A DNA stretch of 64,000 bases from Pantoea allii (lineage in GTDB: Bacteria > Pseudomonadota > Gammaproteobacteria > Enterobacterales > Enterobacteriaceae): assembly GCF_002307475.1 (NCBI RefSeq), contig NZ_NTMH01000040.1:1-64000 (forward strand), given 5' to 3'. The position numbers were made by a program, and so were the translations under genes. Under the pieces are notes generated by a model that saw only the letters and a program-made list of their open reading frames with translations, ran no database searches and was not told where the DNA came from. Within the stretch, counting starts at the first letter, position 1, and each line of letters begins with the position of its first letter. Positions 17,414 through 27,592 of this stretch are shown piece after piece.

Positions 17414-17986
17414 ATGACGCCTGAAATTGTAACTGAACGACTGATATTAAAACCGCTGACATTGCTGGACGCTGACGCGATGCAAGCGACGTTTCCCCGA
17501 TGGGAAATCGTCCGCTACCTGATCGATTCGGTTCCCTGGCCTTATCCGGACGGGGCCGCCAGAGACTATATCGCCAATGTGGCATTACCCGCCGTCGCCG
17601 CGGGAAAAGGCTGGTACTGGACATTACGTCGCCGGGAAGAGGAACAACTGATGATTGGGGCGATCTCCCTGATGGACACGCCGGACAATCATCGCGGCTT
17701 CTGGCTGGTACCGGAATGGCAGGGGCAGGGTTATATGACCGAGGCCAGCAATGCCGTTACTGATTTCTGGTTCAATGTGCTGCAAAAAACGGTACTGAGA
17801 ACACCCAAAGCCGCGCCAAATCAGCGTTCGGTCGCTATCTCGGTTAAAAGCGGTATGCGTTGTATCAGAACGGAAAAGCAACGCTATGTTTCAGGCGAAC
17901 ATGACTCAGAACTCTGGGAGGTGACGCGGGATGAGTGGCGCAAATTCAGAGCGGCTCAGGCTGGCGAAACAGCCGCGAAAAAGTAA
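17414..17986 (+). CDS. GNAT-family N-acetyltransferase
   Basis: The 190-residue protein fits the RimJ/RimL-type acetyltransferase fold: it opens with EIVTERLILKPLTLLDADAM, has a central beta strand with WYWTLRRREEEQLMIGAISL, the acetyl-CoA loop region GFWLVPEWQGQGYMTEA (about 103-119) and a C-terminal strand ending HDSELWEVTRDEWRKF. The ATG at 17414 is chosen because upstream codons overlap nei. The substrate cannot be told from sequence. It lies between nei and gltA, where E. coli has other genes, so it is an accessory member here. Confidence 0.8.
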   Translation: MTPEIVTERLILKPLTLLDADAMQATFPRWEIVRYLIDSVPWPYPDGAARDYIANVALPAVAAGKGWYWTLRRREEEQLMIGAISLMDTPDNHRGFWLVPEWQGQGYMTEASNAVTDFWFNVLQKTVLRTPKAAPNQRSVAISVKSGMRCIRTEKQRYVSGEHDSELWEVTRDEWRKFRAAQAGETAAKK

Positions 17987-18068
17987 CATTCTGCCGTGAT
18001 CCGACAGCATCTTTAGCGATAAGGTTAAACCTGTCCGCCCTCAACGGAACCTGCATCCTTCGCGCACA

Positions 18069-18103
18069 AAAAAACGGCTATGCGTTGTCAGCATAGCCGT
18101 TTT
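18069..18103 (-). terminator. Terminator of gltA
   Basis: ACGGCTATGC and GCATAGCCGT form a perfect 10-bp stem with a 7-base loop; on the minus strand the A-run at 18069-18074 reads as T7, so it ends gltA transcription. Confidence 0.85.
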
Positions 18104-18144
18104 GTCGTCGATGGCCCGGTGCGATATTCGCCCGGGCGACAGGC

Positions 18145-19428
18145 TTATTTATCCAGCTGTGACGTAAAGTCGCGCTCGGTATAACCGGTATACAGCTGAC
18201 GAGGACGGGCAATTTTCATGCCTTCGTCGTGCATCTCTTTCCAGTGGGCGATCCAGCCAACGGTACGTGCCATGGCAAAAATCACGGTAAACATGGAAGA
18301 CGGAATGCCCATGGCTTTCAGGATAATACCGGAGTAGAAGTCCACGTTTGGATAGAGTTTACGCTCGATGAAGTACGGGTCGTTCAGCGCAATGTGTTCC
18401 AGCTCCAGCGCCACTTCCAGCAGGTCATCTTTCATGCCCAGCTCGTTCAGCACTTCATGACAGGTTTCACGCATGACGGTTGCGCGTGGGTCATAGTTTT
18501 TGTAAACGCGATGACCAAAGCCCATCAGGCGGAAGGAGTCGTTTTTGTCTTTTGCACGACGTACGAATTCTGGAATGTGCTCAACGGTGCTGATCTCTTC
18601 CAGCATGCGCAGACAGGCTTCGTTTGCGCCACCGTGCGCCGGTCCCCACAGGGAGGCGATACCTGCAGCGATACAGGCAAACGGGTTAGCGCCAGACGAA
18701 CCGGCGGTACGCACGGTAGAGGTGGATGCGTTCTGCTCATGATCGGCATGCAGAATCAGAATGCGATCCATGGCGCGTTCAAGCACAGGGTTAACCTTGT
18801 ATTCTTCGCAAGGTGTCGCAAACATCATGTGCAGGAAGTTACCCGCGTAAGAAAGGTCGTTACGTGGATAAACGAACGGCTGACCGATTGAATACTTGTA
18901 ACACATCGCTGCCATGGTAGGCATTTTCGACAGCAGGCGGAACGCGGCGATTTCGCGATGGCGTTCAATGTTCACGTCCAGCGAGTCGTGATAAAACGCC
19001 GCCAGTGCGCCGGTCACGCCGCACATCACGGCCATTGGGTGCGAATCGCGGCGGAAGCCGTGGAACAGACGCGTAATCTGCTCATGAATCATGGTGTGGC
19101 GGGTAACGGTGACTTTAAAGTCTTCGAACTGTTCCCGAGACGGTGCTTCACCATTCAGCAGGATATAACACACTTCAAGGTAGTTTGAGTGGGTTGCCAA
19201 CTGGTCGATTGGGAAGCCACGGTGAAGCAGGATACCTTCATCGCCATCGATAAAGGTAATTTTTGATTCGCAGGACGCTGTAGACGTGAAACCAGGATCG
19301 AAGGTAAACAGGCCGTTAGAACCCAGTTCGCGGACATCAACGACATCCTGGCCCAGCGTGCCTTGTAACACACTCAGTTCAATAGGCTTTTCGTCGGGTA
19401 GGGTTAGCGTCACTTTTTTATCTGTCAT
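18145..19428 (-). CDS. gltA: Citrate synthase
   Basis: GltA condenses acetyl-CoA and oxaloacetate to citrate, the entry step of the TCA cycle. The ATG at 19428 with GGAGAC upstream gives 427 residues, as in E. coli; the frame extends 22 codons further without homologous look. Family segments include [46 protein letters not shown] (His ligand) and [14 protein letters not shown] (catalytic His and Arg). It is divergent from sdhCDAB. This is the hexameric, NADH-sensitive type found in enterics. Confidence 0.97.
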   Translation of the reverse strand: MTDKKVTLTLPDEKPIELSVLQGTLGQDVVDVRELGSNGLFTFDPGFTSTASCESKITFIDGDEGILLHRGFPIDQLATHSNYLEVCYILLNGEAPSREQFEDFKVTVTRHTMIHEQITRLFHGFRRDSHPMAVMCGVTGALAAFYHDSLDVNIERHREIAAFRLLSKMPTMAAMCYKYSIGQPFVYPRNDLSYAGNFLHMMFATPCEEYKVNPVLERAMDRILILHADHEQNASTSTVRTAGSSGANPFACIAAGIASLWGPAHGGANEACLRMLEEISTVEHIPEFVRRAKDKNDSFRLMGFGHRVYKNYDPRATVMRETCHEVLNELGMKDDLLEVALELEHIALNDPYFIERKLYPNVDFYSGIILKAMGIPSSMFTVIFAMARTVGWIAHWKEMHDEGMKIARPRQLYTGYTERDFTSQLDK

Positions 19429-19523
19429 TTTCGTCTCCATAGCGCCTTGGGCAGGTAAGGATCTTTCGACACCTGAAACGCGTGCATGTTGCATTTAGGC
19501 AGTACTTCACGGTGTCACTCTGC

Positions 19524-19529
19524 ATTATA
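19524..19529 (-). promoter_or_regulatory. Likely -10 of a gltA promoter
   Basis: A perfect TATAAT on the minus strand, about 95 bases upstream of the gltA ATG. The -35 at normal spacing is poor. Confidence 0.45.
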
Positions 19530-19864
19530 AGCAGTGAAGGGTACAGAGTGAGAGGCGCGTTCCACAGGAAATGTAAAGCCGTGACATGTGCATATCGCGG
19601 TTGTTAAAGATCCGGTCAGGACATAACTTCTTTGTAACCAATAACCTGATGGTTTTAAAAACTGTTACTGGCAATGTTACATAACTTAAGCTTAGGAGAA
19701 AGTGTATCCCCATAACTTTTGTGCATCATAGGATTTTATCGGATTAGTTTGTAACTGAATTGTTGAACTATTGTCAAATCAGATAATTAAATTTGTATGA
19801 ATTGTGAAAAACGTGAGAATGATCACTGTTCTACCCAAAATTCTCCAAAGAGTTTGTAGGGGAA

Positions 19865-19893
19865 TTGTAATCAGAATGTGATCGTCCTATACT
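19865..19893 (+). promoter_or_regulatory. Promoter of sdhCDAB-sucABCD
   Basis: TTGTAA (19865-19870) and TATACT (19888-19893) are separated by exactly 17 bases. It lies about 160 bases upstream of sdhC, leaving a long leader as in E. coli. Confidence 0.75.
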
Positions 19894-20051
19894 TCCGGCC
19901 AGGTCTCCGGAATACCCTGACACCAGGAGCCACCCAGCGTTTGTACCACGTCATTTAACACTGGATGTTGCTATTTTGGTGACGGATAAAGTCTGAACAG
20001 CGTTGCGGTTCGGGTCTTATGTCCGGAGGAAGCAAAATAAAAAAGAGCTGT

Positions 20052-20441
20052 GTGGGCAAAACCGTGAAAAAACAAAGACCTGTCAACTTGGATCTCTCGA
20101 CGATCCGGTTTCCCGTTACTGCAATATCGTCCATTCTTCATCGCGTCTCCGGCGTCATCACTCTGGTTGCTCTCGGCATCCTGTTATGGCTTCTCGGTCT
20201 TTCTCTCTCTTCTCCTGAAGGTTTCCAGCACGCAGCGTCTATCATGAATGGCTTCTTTGCGAAGTTTATCATGTGGGGCATTTTAACTGCGCTGGCCTAT
20301 CATGCAGTGGGCGGGATACGTCATATGTTAATGGATTTTGGTTATCTGGCCGAAACGCTGGAAGCGGGCAAGCTTTCTGCGCAGGTGACGTTTGGTATTA
20401 CTGTCGTGCTTTCAATTTTAGCAGGAGTCCTCGTATGGTAA
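20052..20441 (+). CDS. sdhC: Succinate dehydrogenase cytochrome b556 subunit
   Basis: SdhC is one of two membrane anchors of complex II, binding heme b and ubiquinone. GTG at 20052 aligns with the start of E. coli SdhC ([11 protein letters not shown] follows) and gives the same 129 residues; an upstream ATG at 20019 would add 11 codons and is unlikely. Three membrane helices are visible, with S and R of SILHRVSG at the quinone site and the heme ligand H in [11 protein letters not shown]. It overlaps sdhD by 7 bases. Confidence 0.93.
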   Translation: MGKTVKKQRPVNLDLSTIRFPVTAISSILHRVSGVITLVALGILLWLLGLSLSSPEGFQHAASIMNGFFAKFIMWGILTALAYHAVGGIRHMLMDFGYLAETLEAGKLSAQVTFGITVVLSILAGVLVW

Positions 20442-20782
20442 GCAATGCATCCGCGTTGGGTCGCAATGGCATTCAGGACTGGCTGTTGCTGCGCGCGTCG
20501 GCAATCCTCATTACGCTTTACATCATCTACATCCTTGGTTTCGTGGTGATGACAGACACGCTAACGTATGACATCTGGCGTGGCTTCTTCGCTTCTGCAT
20601 TTACAAAAGTGTTCACGCTCCTGACGCTGTTTTCCATTCTGATCCACGGCTGGATTGGTATGTGGCAGGTGTTAACGGACTACGTTAAATCCGTGGCGGC
20701 GCGTCTGCTGTTACAGTTGGTTATCGTAGTGGCGCTGTTGTCATATGCTATTTATGGATTTGTTGTGGTGTGGGGTGTGTAA
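20435..20782 (+). CDS. sdhD: Succinate dehydrogenase membrane anchor subunit
   Basis: SdhD completes the membrane part of complex II. The ATG at 20435 gives [16 protein letters not shown] and 115 residues, the E. coli length. Three helices follow; the quinone-site Y in [15 protein letters not shown] is present. The start overlaps sdhC and the stop abuts the sdhA ATG. Confidence 0.95.
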   Translation: MVSNASALGRNGIQDWLLLRASAILITLYIIYILGFVVMTDTLTYDIWRGFFASAFTKVFTLLTLFSILIHGWIGMWQVLTDYVKSVAARLLLQLVIVVALLSYAIYGFVVVWGV

Positions 20783-22549
20783 ATGAGTTTACCAATCAGA
20801 GAATTTGATGCCGTGGTAATCGGCGCAGGCGGCGCAGGTATGCGCGCTGCACTGCAAATCTCCCAATCGGGCCAGACCTGTGCCCTGTTGTCTAAAGTCT
20901 TCCCGACCCGTTCTCATACGGTATCCGCACAGGGCGGTATCACCGTTGCGCTGGGTAATACCCATGAAGATAACTGGGAATGGCATATGTACGATACCGT
21001 CAAAGGTTCCGACTATATCGGTGACCAGGACGCCATTGAATACATGTGTCACGTCGGCCCGGAAGCGATTCTGGAACTGGAGCATATGGGTCTGCCATTC
21101 TCCCGTCTTGATGACGGCCGCGTTTATCAGCGTCCGTTTGGTGGCCAGTCGAAAAACTTCGGCGGTGAGCAGGCGGCGCGAACTGCCGCAGCGGCCGACC
21201 GTACTGGCCACGCTCTGCTGCATACGCTGTATCAGCAGAACCTGAAAAATAAAACGACGATCTTTTCCGAATGGTATGCGCTGGATCTGGTGAAGAATGA
21301 CGACGGTGCGATTGTAGGCTGTACAGCAATCTGCATGGAAACCGGCGAAACGGTCTACTTCAAAGCGAAAGCCACCATTCTGGCGACCGGCGGTGCAGGA
21401 CGTATTTATCAGTCCACCACGAACGCCCACATCAATACCGGCGACGGTGTCGGCATGGCGCTGCGCGCTGGCGTGCCCGTGCAGGACATGGAAATGTGGC
21501 AGTTTCACCCGACCGGTATTGCCGGTGCAGGTGTACTGGTCACAGAAGGTTGTCGTGGTGAAGGCGGTTATCTGCTCAACAAACACGGTGAGCGTTTCAT
21601 GGAGCGCTATGCCCCTAACGCCAAAGACCTCGCCGGTCGTGACGTTGTGGCGCGTTCGATGATGGTGGAAATCCGTGAAGGTCGCGGTTGTGAAGGTCCG
21701 TGGGGCCCGCATATCAAGCTGAAACTTGATCACCTGGGCGCGGAAGTGCTGGAATCCCGTCTGCCAGGTATCCTTGAGCTGTCCCGTACCTTTGCTCACG
21801 TTGACCCAATTAAAGAGCCGATTCCGGTCATTCCAACCTGCCACTACATGATGGGCGGCGTGCCGACCAAAGTGACGGGCCAGGCGCTGCGCGTTAACGA
21901 GCAGGGCGAAGATGAAGTGATCCCGGGCCTGTTCGCCGTGGGCGAAATCGCCTGCGTATCAGTACACGGTGCCAACCGTCTGGGCGGTAACTCGCTGCTG
22001 GATCTGGTGGTATTCGGCCGTGCGGCTGGCGTGCATTTGCTTGAGTGTCTGGAAGAGCAGGGCGAACTGCGCGAAGCCAACCAGGAAAACATTGATGCTG
22101 CGATGGCGCGCTTCAATCGCTGGGAAAACAACACGACGGGTGAAGATCCGGTTGAAATCCGTAAAGCGTTGCAACGCTGTATGCAGAACAACTTCTCGGT
22201 CTTCCGCGAAGGCGATGCGATGCGTGAAGGGCTTGCTGAGCTGAAAGAGATCCGTGAGCGTCTGAAGTCAGCCCGTCTGGATGACCGTTCACCTGACTTC
22301 AATACCCAACGTATTGAGTGCCTTGAGCTGGACAACCTGATGGAAACGGCTTACGCCACTGCTGTGGCGGCCAACTACCGCACCGAGAGCCGTGGCGCAC
22401 ACAGCCGTTTCGATTATCCGGAACGTGATGATGCAAACTGGCTGTGCCATAGCCTCTATGTTCCGCAAACGGAAAGCATGACGCGCCGTGAGGTGAACAT
22501 GCAACCGAAACTGCGTGCGGCCTTCCCGCCTAAAGCGCGTACCTACTAA
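20783..22549 (+). CDS. sdhA: Succinate dehydrogenase flavoprotein subunit
   Basis: SdhA oxidises succinate to fumarate with covalent FAD. The 588-residue protein has the dinucleotide motif [10 protein letters not shown] (residues 11-20), the flavinylated H45 in [12 protein letters not shown], the substrate-site HPTGIAGAG and [13 protein letters not shown] regions, and the C-terminal [14 protein letters not shown]. Start and stop are directly joined to sdhD and, 14 bases on, sdhB. Confidence 0.97.
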   Translation: MSLPIREFDAVVIGAGGAGMRAALQISQSGQTCALLSKVFPTRSHTVSAQGGITVALGNTHEDNWEWHMYDTVKGSDYIGDQDAIEYMCHVGPEAILELEHMGLPFSRLDDGRVYQRPFGGQSKNFGGEQAARTAAAADRTGHALLHTLYQQNLKNKTTIFSEWYALDLVKNDDGAIVGCTAICMETGETVYFKAKATILATGGAGRIYQSTTNAHINTGDGVGMALRAGVPVQDMEMWQFHPTGIAGAGVLVTEGCRGEGGYLLNKHGERFMERYAPNAKDLAGRDVVARSMMVEIREGRGCEGPWGPHIKLKLDHLGAEVLESRLPGILELSRTFAHVDPIKEPIPVIPTCHYMMGGVPTKVTGQALRVNEQGEDEVIPGLFAVGEIACVSVHGANRLGGNSLLDLVVFGRAAGVHLLECLEEQGELREANQENIDAAMARFNRWENNTTGEDPVEIRKALQRCMQNNFSVFREGDAMREGLAELKEIRERLKSARLDDRSPDFNTQRIECLELDNLMETAYATAVAANYRTESRGAHSRFDYPERDDANWLCHSLYVPQTESMTRREVNMQPKLRAAFPPKARTY

Positions 22550-22563
22550 TTGCGGAGATCATC

Positions 22564-23280
22564 ATGAGACTTGAATTTTCGATCTATCGTTACAATCCGG
22601 ATGTCGATGACAAACCGCGGATGCAGGACTATACCCTGGAAGCGGAAGACGGCCGTGACATGATGCTGCTGGATGCGTTGATCCGCCTGAAAGAGAAAGA
22701 TCCTACGCTGGCGTTCCGTCGCTCATGCCGTGAAGGCGTGTGCGGTTCAGACGGTCTGAACATGAACGGTAAAAACGGCCTGGCCTGCATCACGCCGGTC
22801 TCGGCACTGGGCAACGGCAAGCAGAAAATCGTTATCCGTCCTCTGCCGGGCCTGCCTGTCGTGCGCGACCTGGTGGTGGACATGGGGCAGTTTTATGCCC
22901 AGTATGAGAAAATTAAGCCTTTCTTATTAAACGACGGTGAAAACCCGCCAGCGCGTGAGCATCTGCAGTCGCCGGGCGAGCGTGCACATCTGGATGGATT
23001 GTATGAGTGCATCCTCTGCGCCTGCTGCTCCACCTCTTGCCCGTCGTTCTGGTGGAACCCGGACAAGTTCATCGGCCCTGCGGGCCTGCTGGCCGCTTAC
23101 CGTTTCCTGATTGACAGCCGCGACACCGAAACCGATGCGCGTCTGGATAATCTGAGTGATGCCTTCAGCGTTTTCCGCTGTCACAGCATCATGAACTGTG
23201 TAAGTGTTTGTCCTAAAGGGCTTAACCCGACACGCGCTATCGGCCATATCAAGTCGATGCTGCTGCAACGCGGCGCCTAG
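22564..23280 (+). CDS. sdhB: Succinate dehydrogenase iron-sulfur subunit
   Basis: SdhB passes electrons from FAD to quinone through three clusters. The 238 residues show the [2Fe-2S] ligands in SCREGVCGSDGLNMNGKN, the [4Fe-4S] set CILCACCSTSCP and the [3Fe-4S] set CHSIMNCVSVCPKGLNP. Length equals E. coli. It is the last sdh gene; 200 bases with two inverted repeats separate it from sucA. Confidence 0.97.
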   Translation: MRLEFSIYRYNPDVDDKPRMQDYTLEAEDGRDMMLLDALIRLKEKDPTLAFRRSCREGVCGSDGLNMNGKNGLACITPVSALGNGKQKIVIRPLPGLPVVRDLVVDMGQFYAQYEKIKPFLLNDGENPPAREHLQSPGERAHLDGLYECILCACCSTSCPSFWWNPDKFIGPAGLLAAYRFLIDSRDTETDARLDNLSDAFSVFRCHSIMNCVSVCPKGLNPTRAIGHIKSMLLQRGA

Positions 23281-23286
23281 TTGTAC

Positions 23287-23315
23287 CACCGGGAACCTCA
23301 GGTTCCCGGTGTTTT
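23287..23315 (+). terminator. Inverted repeat after sdhB (attenuator-like)
   Basis: CACCGGGAACC and GGTTCCCGGTG form a perfect 11-bp stem with a 3-base loop followed by TTTT. It may terminate part of the sdh transcripts or mark an RNA end. Confidence 0.6.
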
Positions 23316-23326
23316 ACGGAAGCCTC

Positions 23327-23354
23327 TGTAAACGCGGTTCCGACCACGTTTACA
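23327..23354 (+). repeat. Second inverted repeat in the sdhB-sucA gap
   Basis: TGTAAACG and CGTTTACA flank 12 bases. No T-run follows, so it is more likely a processing or binding site than a terminator. Confidence 0.45.
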
Positions 23355-23480
23355 AAGGTTCCCTTACGGGCCGGGCGCGCGCTGCGCACAGTGCTCGTAT
23401 CGCTGAACTCACTACGGCTAACCGCGAAAGCGGCAACAAATGAAACCTCAAAAAAGCATAACATTGCTTAAGGGATCACA

Positions 23481-26288
23481 ATGCAGAACAGCGCGATGAA
23501 GCCCTGGCTGGACTCCTCCTGGCTGGCCGGCGCGAATCAGTCTTACATAGAGCAACTCTATGAGGATTTCCTGACCGATCCTGACTCTGTGGATGCAGTG
23601 TGGCGCTCGATGTTCCAACAGTTACCAGGCACGGGAGTGAAACCTGAGCAGTTCCACTCCGCGACTCGCGAATATTTCCGTCGCCTGGCGAAAGACGCAT
23701 CTCGTTACACCTCCTCAGTCACCGATCCGGCAACCAACTCCAAACAAGTGAAAGTGCTGCAACTGATAAACGCGTTTCGTTTTCGCGGACATCAGGAAGC
23801 CAATCTCGATCCGCTTGGCCTGTGGAAACAGGACCGTGTTGCCGATCTCGATCCCGCCTTTCACGATCTGACCGACGCCGATTTTCAGGAAAGCTTTAAC
23901 GTAGGTTCTTTTGCCATTGGCAAAGAAACCATGAAGCTGGCCGATCTGTTCGACGCGCTGAAGCAGACTTACTGTGGCTCTATTGGTGCAGAATACATGC
24001 ACATCAATAACACCGAAGAGAAACGCTGGATTCAACAGCGTATTGAATCCGGTGCGAGCCAGACCTCATTCAGTGGCGAAGAGAAAAAAGGTTTCCTGAA
24101 AGAGCTGACCGCGGCAGAAGGCCTTGAAAAATATCTGGGCGCGAAATTCCCGGGTGCGAAACGCTTCTCGCTGGAAGGCGGTGATGCGCTGGTGCCGATG
24201 CTGCGTGAAATGATTCGTCATGCGGGCAAAAACGGCACACGTGAAGTGGTACTGGGGATGGCGCACCGTGGCCGTCTTAACGTACTGATTAACGTACTGG
24301 GTAAAAAGCCACAGGATCTGTTTGACGAATTCTCTGGCAAGCACAAAGAGCATCTGGGCACTGGTGATGTGAAATATCACATGGGCTTCTCTTCGGATAT
24401 TGAAACCGAAGGCGGCCTGGTGCATCTGGCGCTGGCGTTTAACCCGTCTCACCTGGAAATTGTCAGCCCGGTGGTCATGGGATCGGTGCGTGCTCGTCTG
24501 GATCGTCTGGCTGAGCCGGTCAGTAATAAAGTGCTGCCTATCACCATTCACGGTGATGCTGCGGTTATTGGCCAGGGCGTCGTTCAGGAAACGCTGAACA
24601 TGTCTCAGGCGCGCGGCTATGAAGTCGGCGGTACGGTTCGCATCGTCATTAACAACCAGGTTGGTTTTACCACCTCCAACCCGAAAGACGCGCGTTCAAC
24701 CCCGTACTGTACTGACATCGGCAAAATGGTGCTGGCCCCGATTTTCCACGTCAATGCTGACGACCCGGAAGCGGTGGCTTTTGTAACACGTCTGGCGCTG
24801 GACTATCGCAATACCTTTAAACGCGATGTGTTTATCGATCTGGTGTGCTATCGCCGTCATGGTCACAACGAAGCGGATGAGCCAAGTGCAACGCAGCCGT
24901 TGATGTACCAGAAAATCAAAAAGCATCCGACGCCGCGTAAAATCTACGCCGATCGTCTGGAAGGTGAAGGTGTTGCCTCTCAGGAAGATGCCACCGAAAT
25001 GGTGAATCTGTACCGCGATGCGCTCGATGCGGGCGAATGCGTGGTGCCTGAATGGCGTCCAATGAGCCTGCATTCGTTCACGTGGTCGCCTTACCTGAAC
25101 CACGAGTGGGATGAGCCTTACCCGGCACAGGTTGACATGAAACGCCTGAAGGAACTGGCATTACGCATCAGCCAGGTCCCTGAACAGATTGAAGTACAGG
25201 CACGCGTTGCCAAGATTTACAACGATCGTAAGCTGATGGCCGAAGGCGAGAAAGCGTTCGACTGGGGCGGAGCAGAAAATCTGGCCTACGCAACCCTGGT
25301 TGATGAAGGGATTCCGGTTCGCCTCTCGGGTGAAGACTCCGGTCGCGGTACCTTCTTCCATCGCCATGCAGTTGTTCACAACCAGGCGAACGGCTCAACC
25401 TATACGCCGCTGCATCATATTCATAACAGCCAGGGCGAGTTCAAAGTGTGGGACTCGGTCCTGTCTGAAGAAGCGGTGCTGGCGTTTGAATATGGCTATG
25501 CCACTGCAGAGCCACGCGTGCTGACCATCTGGGAAGCGCAGTTTGGTGACTTTGCTAACGGTGCTCAGGTTGTTATTGACCAGTTCATCAGCTCTGGTGA
25601 ACAGAAGTGGGGCCGTATGTGTGGCCTGGTGATGTTACTGCCGCATGGCTACGAAGGTCAGGGCCCGGAGCACTCCTCTGCACGTCTGGAACGCTATCTG
25701 CAACTCTGCGCCGAGCAGAACATGCAGGTTTGTGTCCCTTCAACACCGGCTCAGGTGTATCACATGCTGCGTCGTCAGGCGCTGCGTGGTATGCGTCGTC
25801 CGCTGGTGGTGATGTCGCCGAAGTCGCTGTTGCGTCACCCGCTGGCTATCTCTTCTCTGGAAGAACTGGCGAATGGCAGTTTCCAGCCTGCGATTGGCGA
25901 AGTCGACGATCTGGACCCGCAAGGCGTTAAGCGCGTCGTGATGTGTTCCGGTAAGGTTTACTACGATCTGCTGGAACAGCGTCGTAAAGACGAGAAAAAC
26001 GATGTTGCCATCGTGCGCATCGAACAGCTTTACCCGTTCCCGCATCAGGCGGTACAGGAAGCATTAAAAGCTTATTCTCACGTACAGGATTTTGTCTGGT
26101 GCCAGGAAGAGCCGCTGAACCAGGGCGCCTGGTACTGTAGCCAGCATCATTTCCGTGATGTCGTGCCGTTCGGTGCCACGCTGCGCTATGCAGGTCGCCC
26201 GGCATCGGCTTCACCGGCCGTGGGTTATATGTCCGTACACCAACAACAGCAGCAAGACCTGGTTAATGACGCTCTGAACGTCAATTAA
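23481..26288 (+). CDS. sucA: 2-oxoglutarate dehydrogenase E1 component
   Basis: SucA is the thiamine-diphosphate decarboxylase of the 2-oxoglutarate dehydrogenase complex. The 935-residue protein has the N-terminal E2-binding segment (LAGANQSYIEQLYEDFL), GMAHRGRLNVLINVLGK, the HGDAAVIGQGVVQE site, the HGHNEADEP turn and the transketolase-like C-terminal half (FEYGYATAEPRVLTIWEAQFGDF). Length is 2 more than E. coli. It is co-transcribed with sucB (15-base gap). Confidence 0.97.
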   Translation: MQNSAMKPWLDSSWLAGANQSYIEQLYEDFLTDPDSVDAVWRSMFQQLPGTGVKPEQFHSATREYFRRLAKDASRYTSSVTDPATNSKQVKVLQLINAFRFRGHQEANLDPLGLWKQDRVADLDPAFHDLTDADFQESFNVGSFAIGKETMKLADLFDALKQTYCGSIGAEYMHINNTEEKRWIQQRIESGASQTSFSGEEKKGFLKELTAAEGLEKYLGAKFPGAKRFSLEGGDALVPMLREMIRHAGKNGTREVVLGMAHRGRLNVLINVLGKKPQDLFDEFSGKHKEHLGTGDVKYHMGFSSDIETEGGLVHLALAFNPSHLEIVSPVVMGSVRARLDRLAEPVSNKVLPITIHGDAAVIGQGVVQETLNMSQARGYEVGGTVRIVINNQVGFTTSNPKDARSTPYCTDIGKMVLAPIFHVNADDPEAVAFVTRLALDYRNTFKRDVFIDLVCYRRHGHNEADEPSATQPLMYQKIKKHPTPRKIYADRLEGEGVASQEDATEMVNLYRDALDAGECVVPEWRPMSLHSFTWSPYLNHEWDEPYPAQVDMKRLKELALRISQVPEQIEVQARVAKIYNDRKLMAEGEKAFDWGGAENLAYATLVDEGIPVRLSGEDSGRGTFFHRHAVVHNQANGSTYTPLHHIHNSQGEFKVWDSVLSEEAVLAFEYGYATAEPRVLTIWEAQFGDFANGAQVVIDQFISSGEQKWGRMCGLVMLLPHGYEGQGPEHSSARLERYLQLCAEQNMQVCVPSTPAQVYHMLRRQALRGMRRPLVVMSPKSLLRHPLAISSLEELANGSFQPAIGEVDDLDPQGVKRVVMCSGKVYYDLLEQRRKDEKNDVAIVRIEQLYPFPHQAVQEALKAYSHVQDFVWCQEEPLNQGAWYCSQHHFRDVVPFGATLRYAGRPASASPAVGYMSVHQQQQQDLVNDALNVN

Positions 26289-26303
26289 TTAAAAGGAAAG
26301 ATA

Positions 26304-27524
26304 ATGAGTAGCGTAGATATTCTCGTTCCCGACCTGCCTGAATCGGTTGCAGATGCCACAGTAGCAACCTGGCACAAGAAACCAGGCGATGCAGTAAGTC
26401 GCGATGAAGTCATCGTCGAAATTGAAACTGACAAAGTCGTGCTGGAAGTGCCAGCTTCTGCCGATGGCGTGCTGGAAGCGGTGCTGGAAGACGAAGGGGC
26501 AACGGTTACCTCCCGTCAGATCCTGGGTCGCCTGAAAGAAGGCAACAGTGCTGGCAAAGAAAGCAGTGCCAAAGCGGAAAGCAATGAATCGACGCCATCT
26601 CAGCGTCAGACGGCTTCTCTGGAAGAAGAGAGCAGTGACGCACTGAGCCCGGCTATCCGCCGCCTGATTGCCGAGCATAATCTTGATGCTTCGCAGATCA
26701 AAGGCACCGGCGTGGGTGGACGTTTAACCCGTGAAGATGTTGAAAAGCATCTGGCGAACAAACCGCAGGCAGATAAAGCCGCAGCGCCCGCGTCGGCACC
26801 TGCTGCTCAGCAGCCAGTGGCTAACCGCAGCGAAAAACGTGTACCGATGACGCGTCTGCGTAAGCGTGTTGCGGAGCGTCTGCTCGAAGCCAAGAACAGC
26901 ACCGCCATGTTGACGACCTTCAACGAAATCAACATGAAGCCCATTATGGACCTGCGTAAGCAGTACGGCGATGCGTTCGAGAAGCGTCACGGTGTGCGTC
27001 TGGGCTTTATGTCGTTCTACATCAAGGCCGTCGTGGAAGCGCTGAAGCGTTACCCTGAAGTCAACGCCTCTATCGATGGCGAAGATGTGGTTTACCACAA
27101 CTACTTCGATGTGAGCATTGCCGTTTCTACGCCACGTGGCCTGGTGACACCGGTACTGCGTGATGTTGATGCGTTAAGCATGGCTGACATCGAGAAGAAA
27201 ATTAAAGAACTGGCTCTAAAAGGCCGTGACGGCAAGCTGACGGTTGAGGATCTGACTGGCGGTAACTTTACCATCACCAACGGTGGTGTGTTTGGTTCAC
27301 TGATGTCTACGCCAATCATCAACCCGCCACAGAGCGCGATTCTGGGCATGCACGCCATCAAAGATCGTCCAATGGCGGTCAATGGTCAGGTTGTGATCCT
27401 GCCAATGATGTACCTGGCTCTCTCCTACGATCACCGTTTAATCGATGGCCGTGAATCTGTCGGCTATCTGGTCGCAGTGAAAGAGATGCTGGAAGATCCG
27501 GCGCGTCTGCTGCTGGATGTCTGA
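26304..27524 (+). CDS. sucB: Dihydrolipoyl succinyltransferase (E2)
   Basis: SucB is the core of the 2-oxoglutarate dehydrogenase complex. One lipoyl domain (about 1-80) carries the lipoylated K44 in [13 protein letters not shown]; a peripheral-subunit-binding domain ([22 protein letters not shown]) and the catalytic domain with [11 protein letters not shown] follow. Linkers are rich in A, S and P. 406 residues, E. coli 405. Confidence 0.97.
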   Translation: MSSVDILVPDLPESVADATVATWHKKPGDAVSRDEVIVEIETDKVVLEVPASADGVLEAVLEDEGATVTSRQILGRLKEGNSAGKESSAKAESNESTPSQRQTASLEEESSDALSPAIRRLIAEHNLDASQIKGTGVGGRLTREDVEKHLANKPQADKAAAPASAPAAQQPVANRSEKRVPMTRLRKRVAERLLEAKNSTAMLTTFNEINMKPIMDLRKQYGDAFEKRHGVRLGFMSFYIKAVVEALKRYPEVNASIDGEDVVYHNYFDVSIAVSTPRGLVTPVLRDVDALSMADIEKKIKELALKGRDGKLTVEDLTGGNFTITNGGVFGSLMSTPIINPPQSAILGMHAIKDRPMAVNGQVVILPMMYLALSYDHRLIDGRESVGYLVAVKEMLEDPARLLLDV

Positions 27525-27592
27525 TTCATCACTGGGCACGCGTTGCGTGCCCAACCTCAATACTCTTTTCAGATCTGAATGGATAGAACATC

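Larger units (their letters stand above)
19429..20051. other. gltA-sdhC divergent control region
   Basis: This 623-base AT-rich gap holds the gltA and sdh promoters and no gene. In E. coli the same gap binds ArcA, CRP and other regulators and carries the sdhC leader targeted by sRNAs. I can point to the two promoter elements listed separately but did not find a clean CRP or ArcA consensus by eye. Confidence 0.6.

Noticed and set aside
20789-21844. A 351-residue minus-strand frame opposite sdhA
   Set aside because: It lies wholly against a highly conserved gene and its composition is that of reversed coding sequence.
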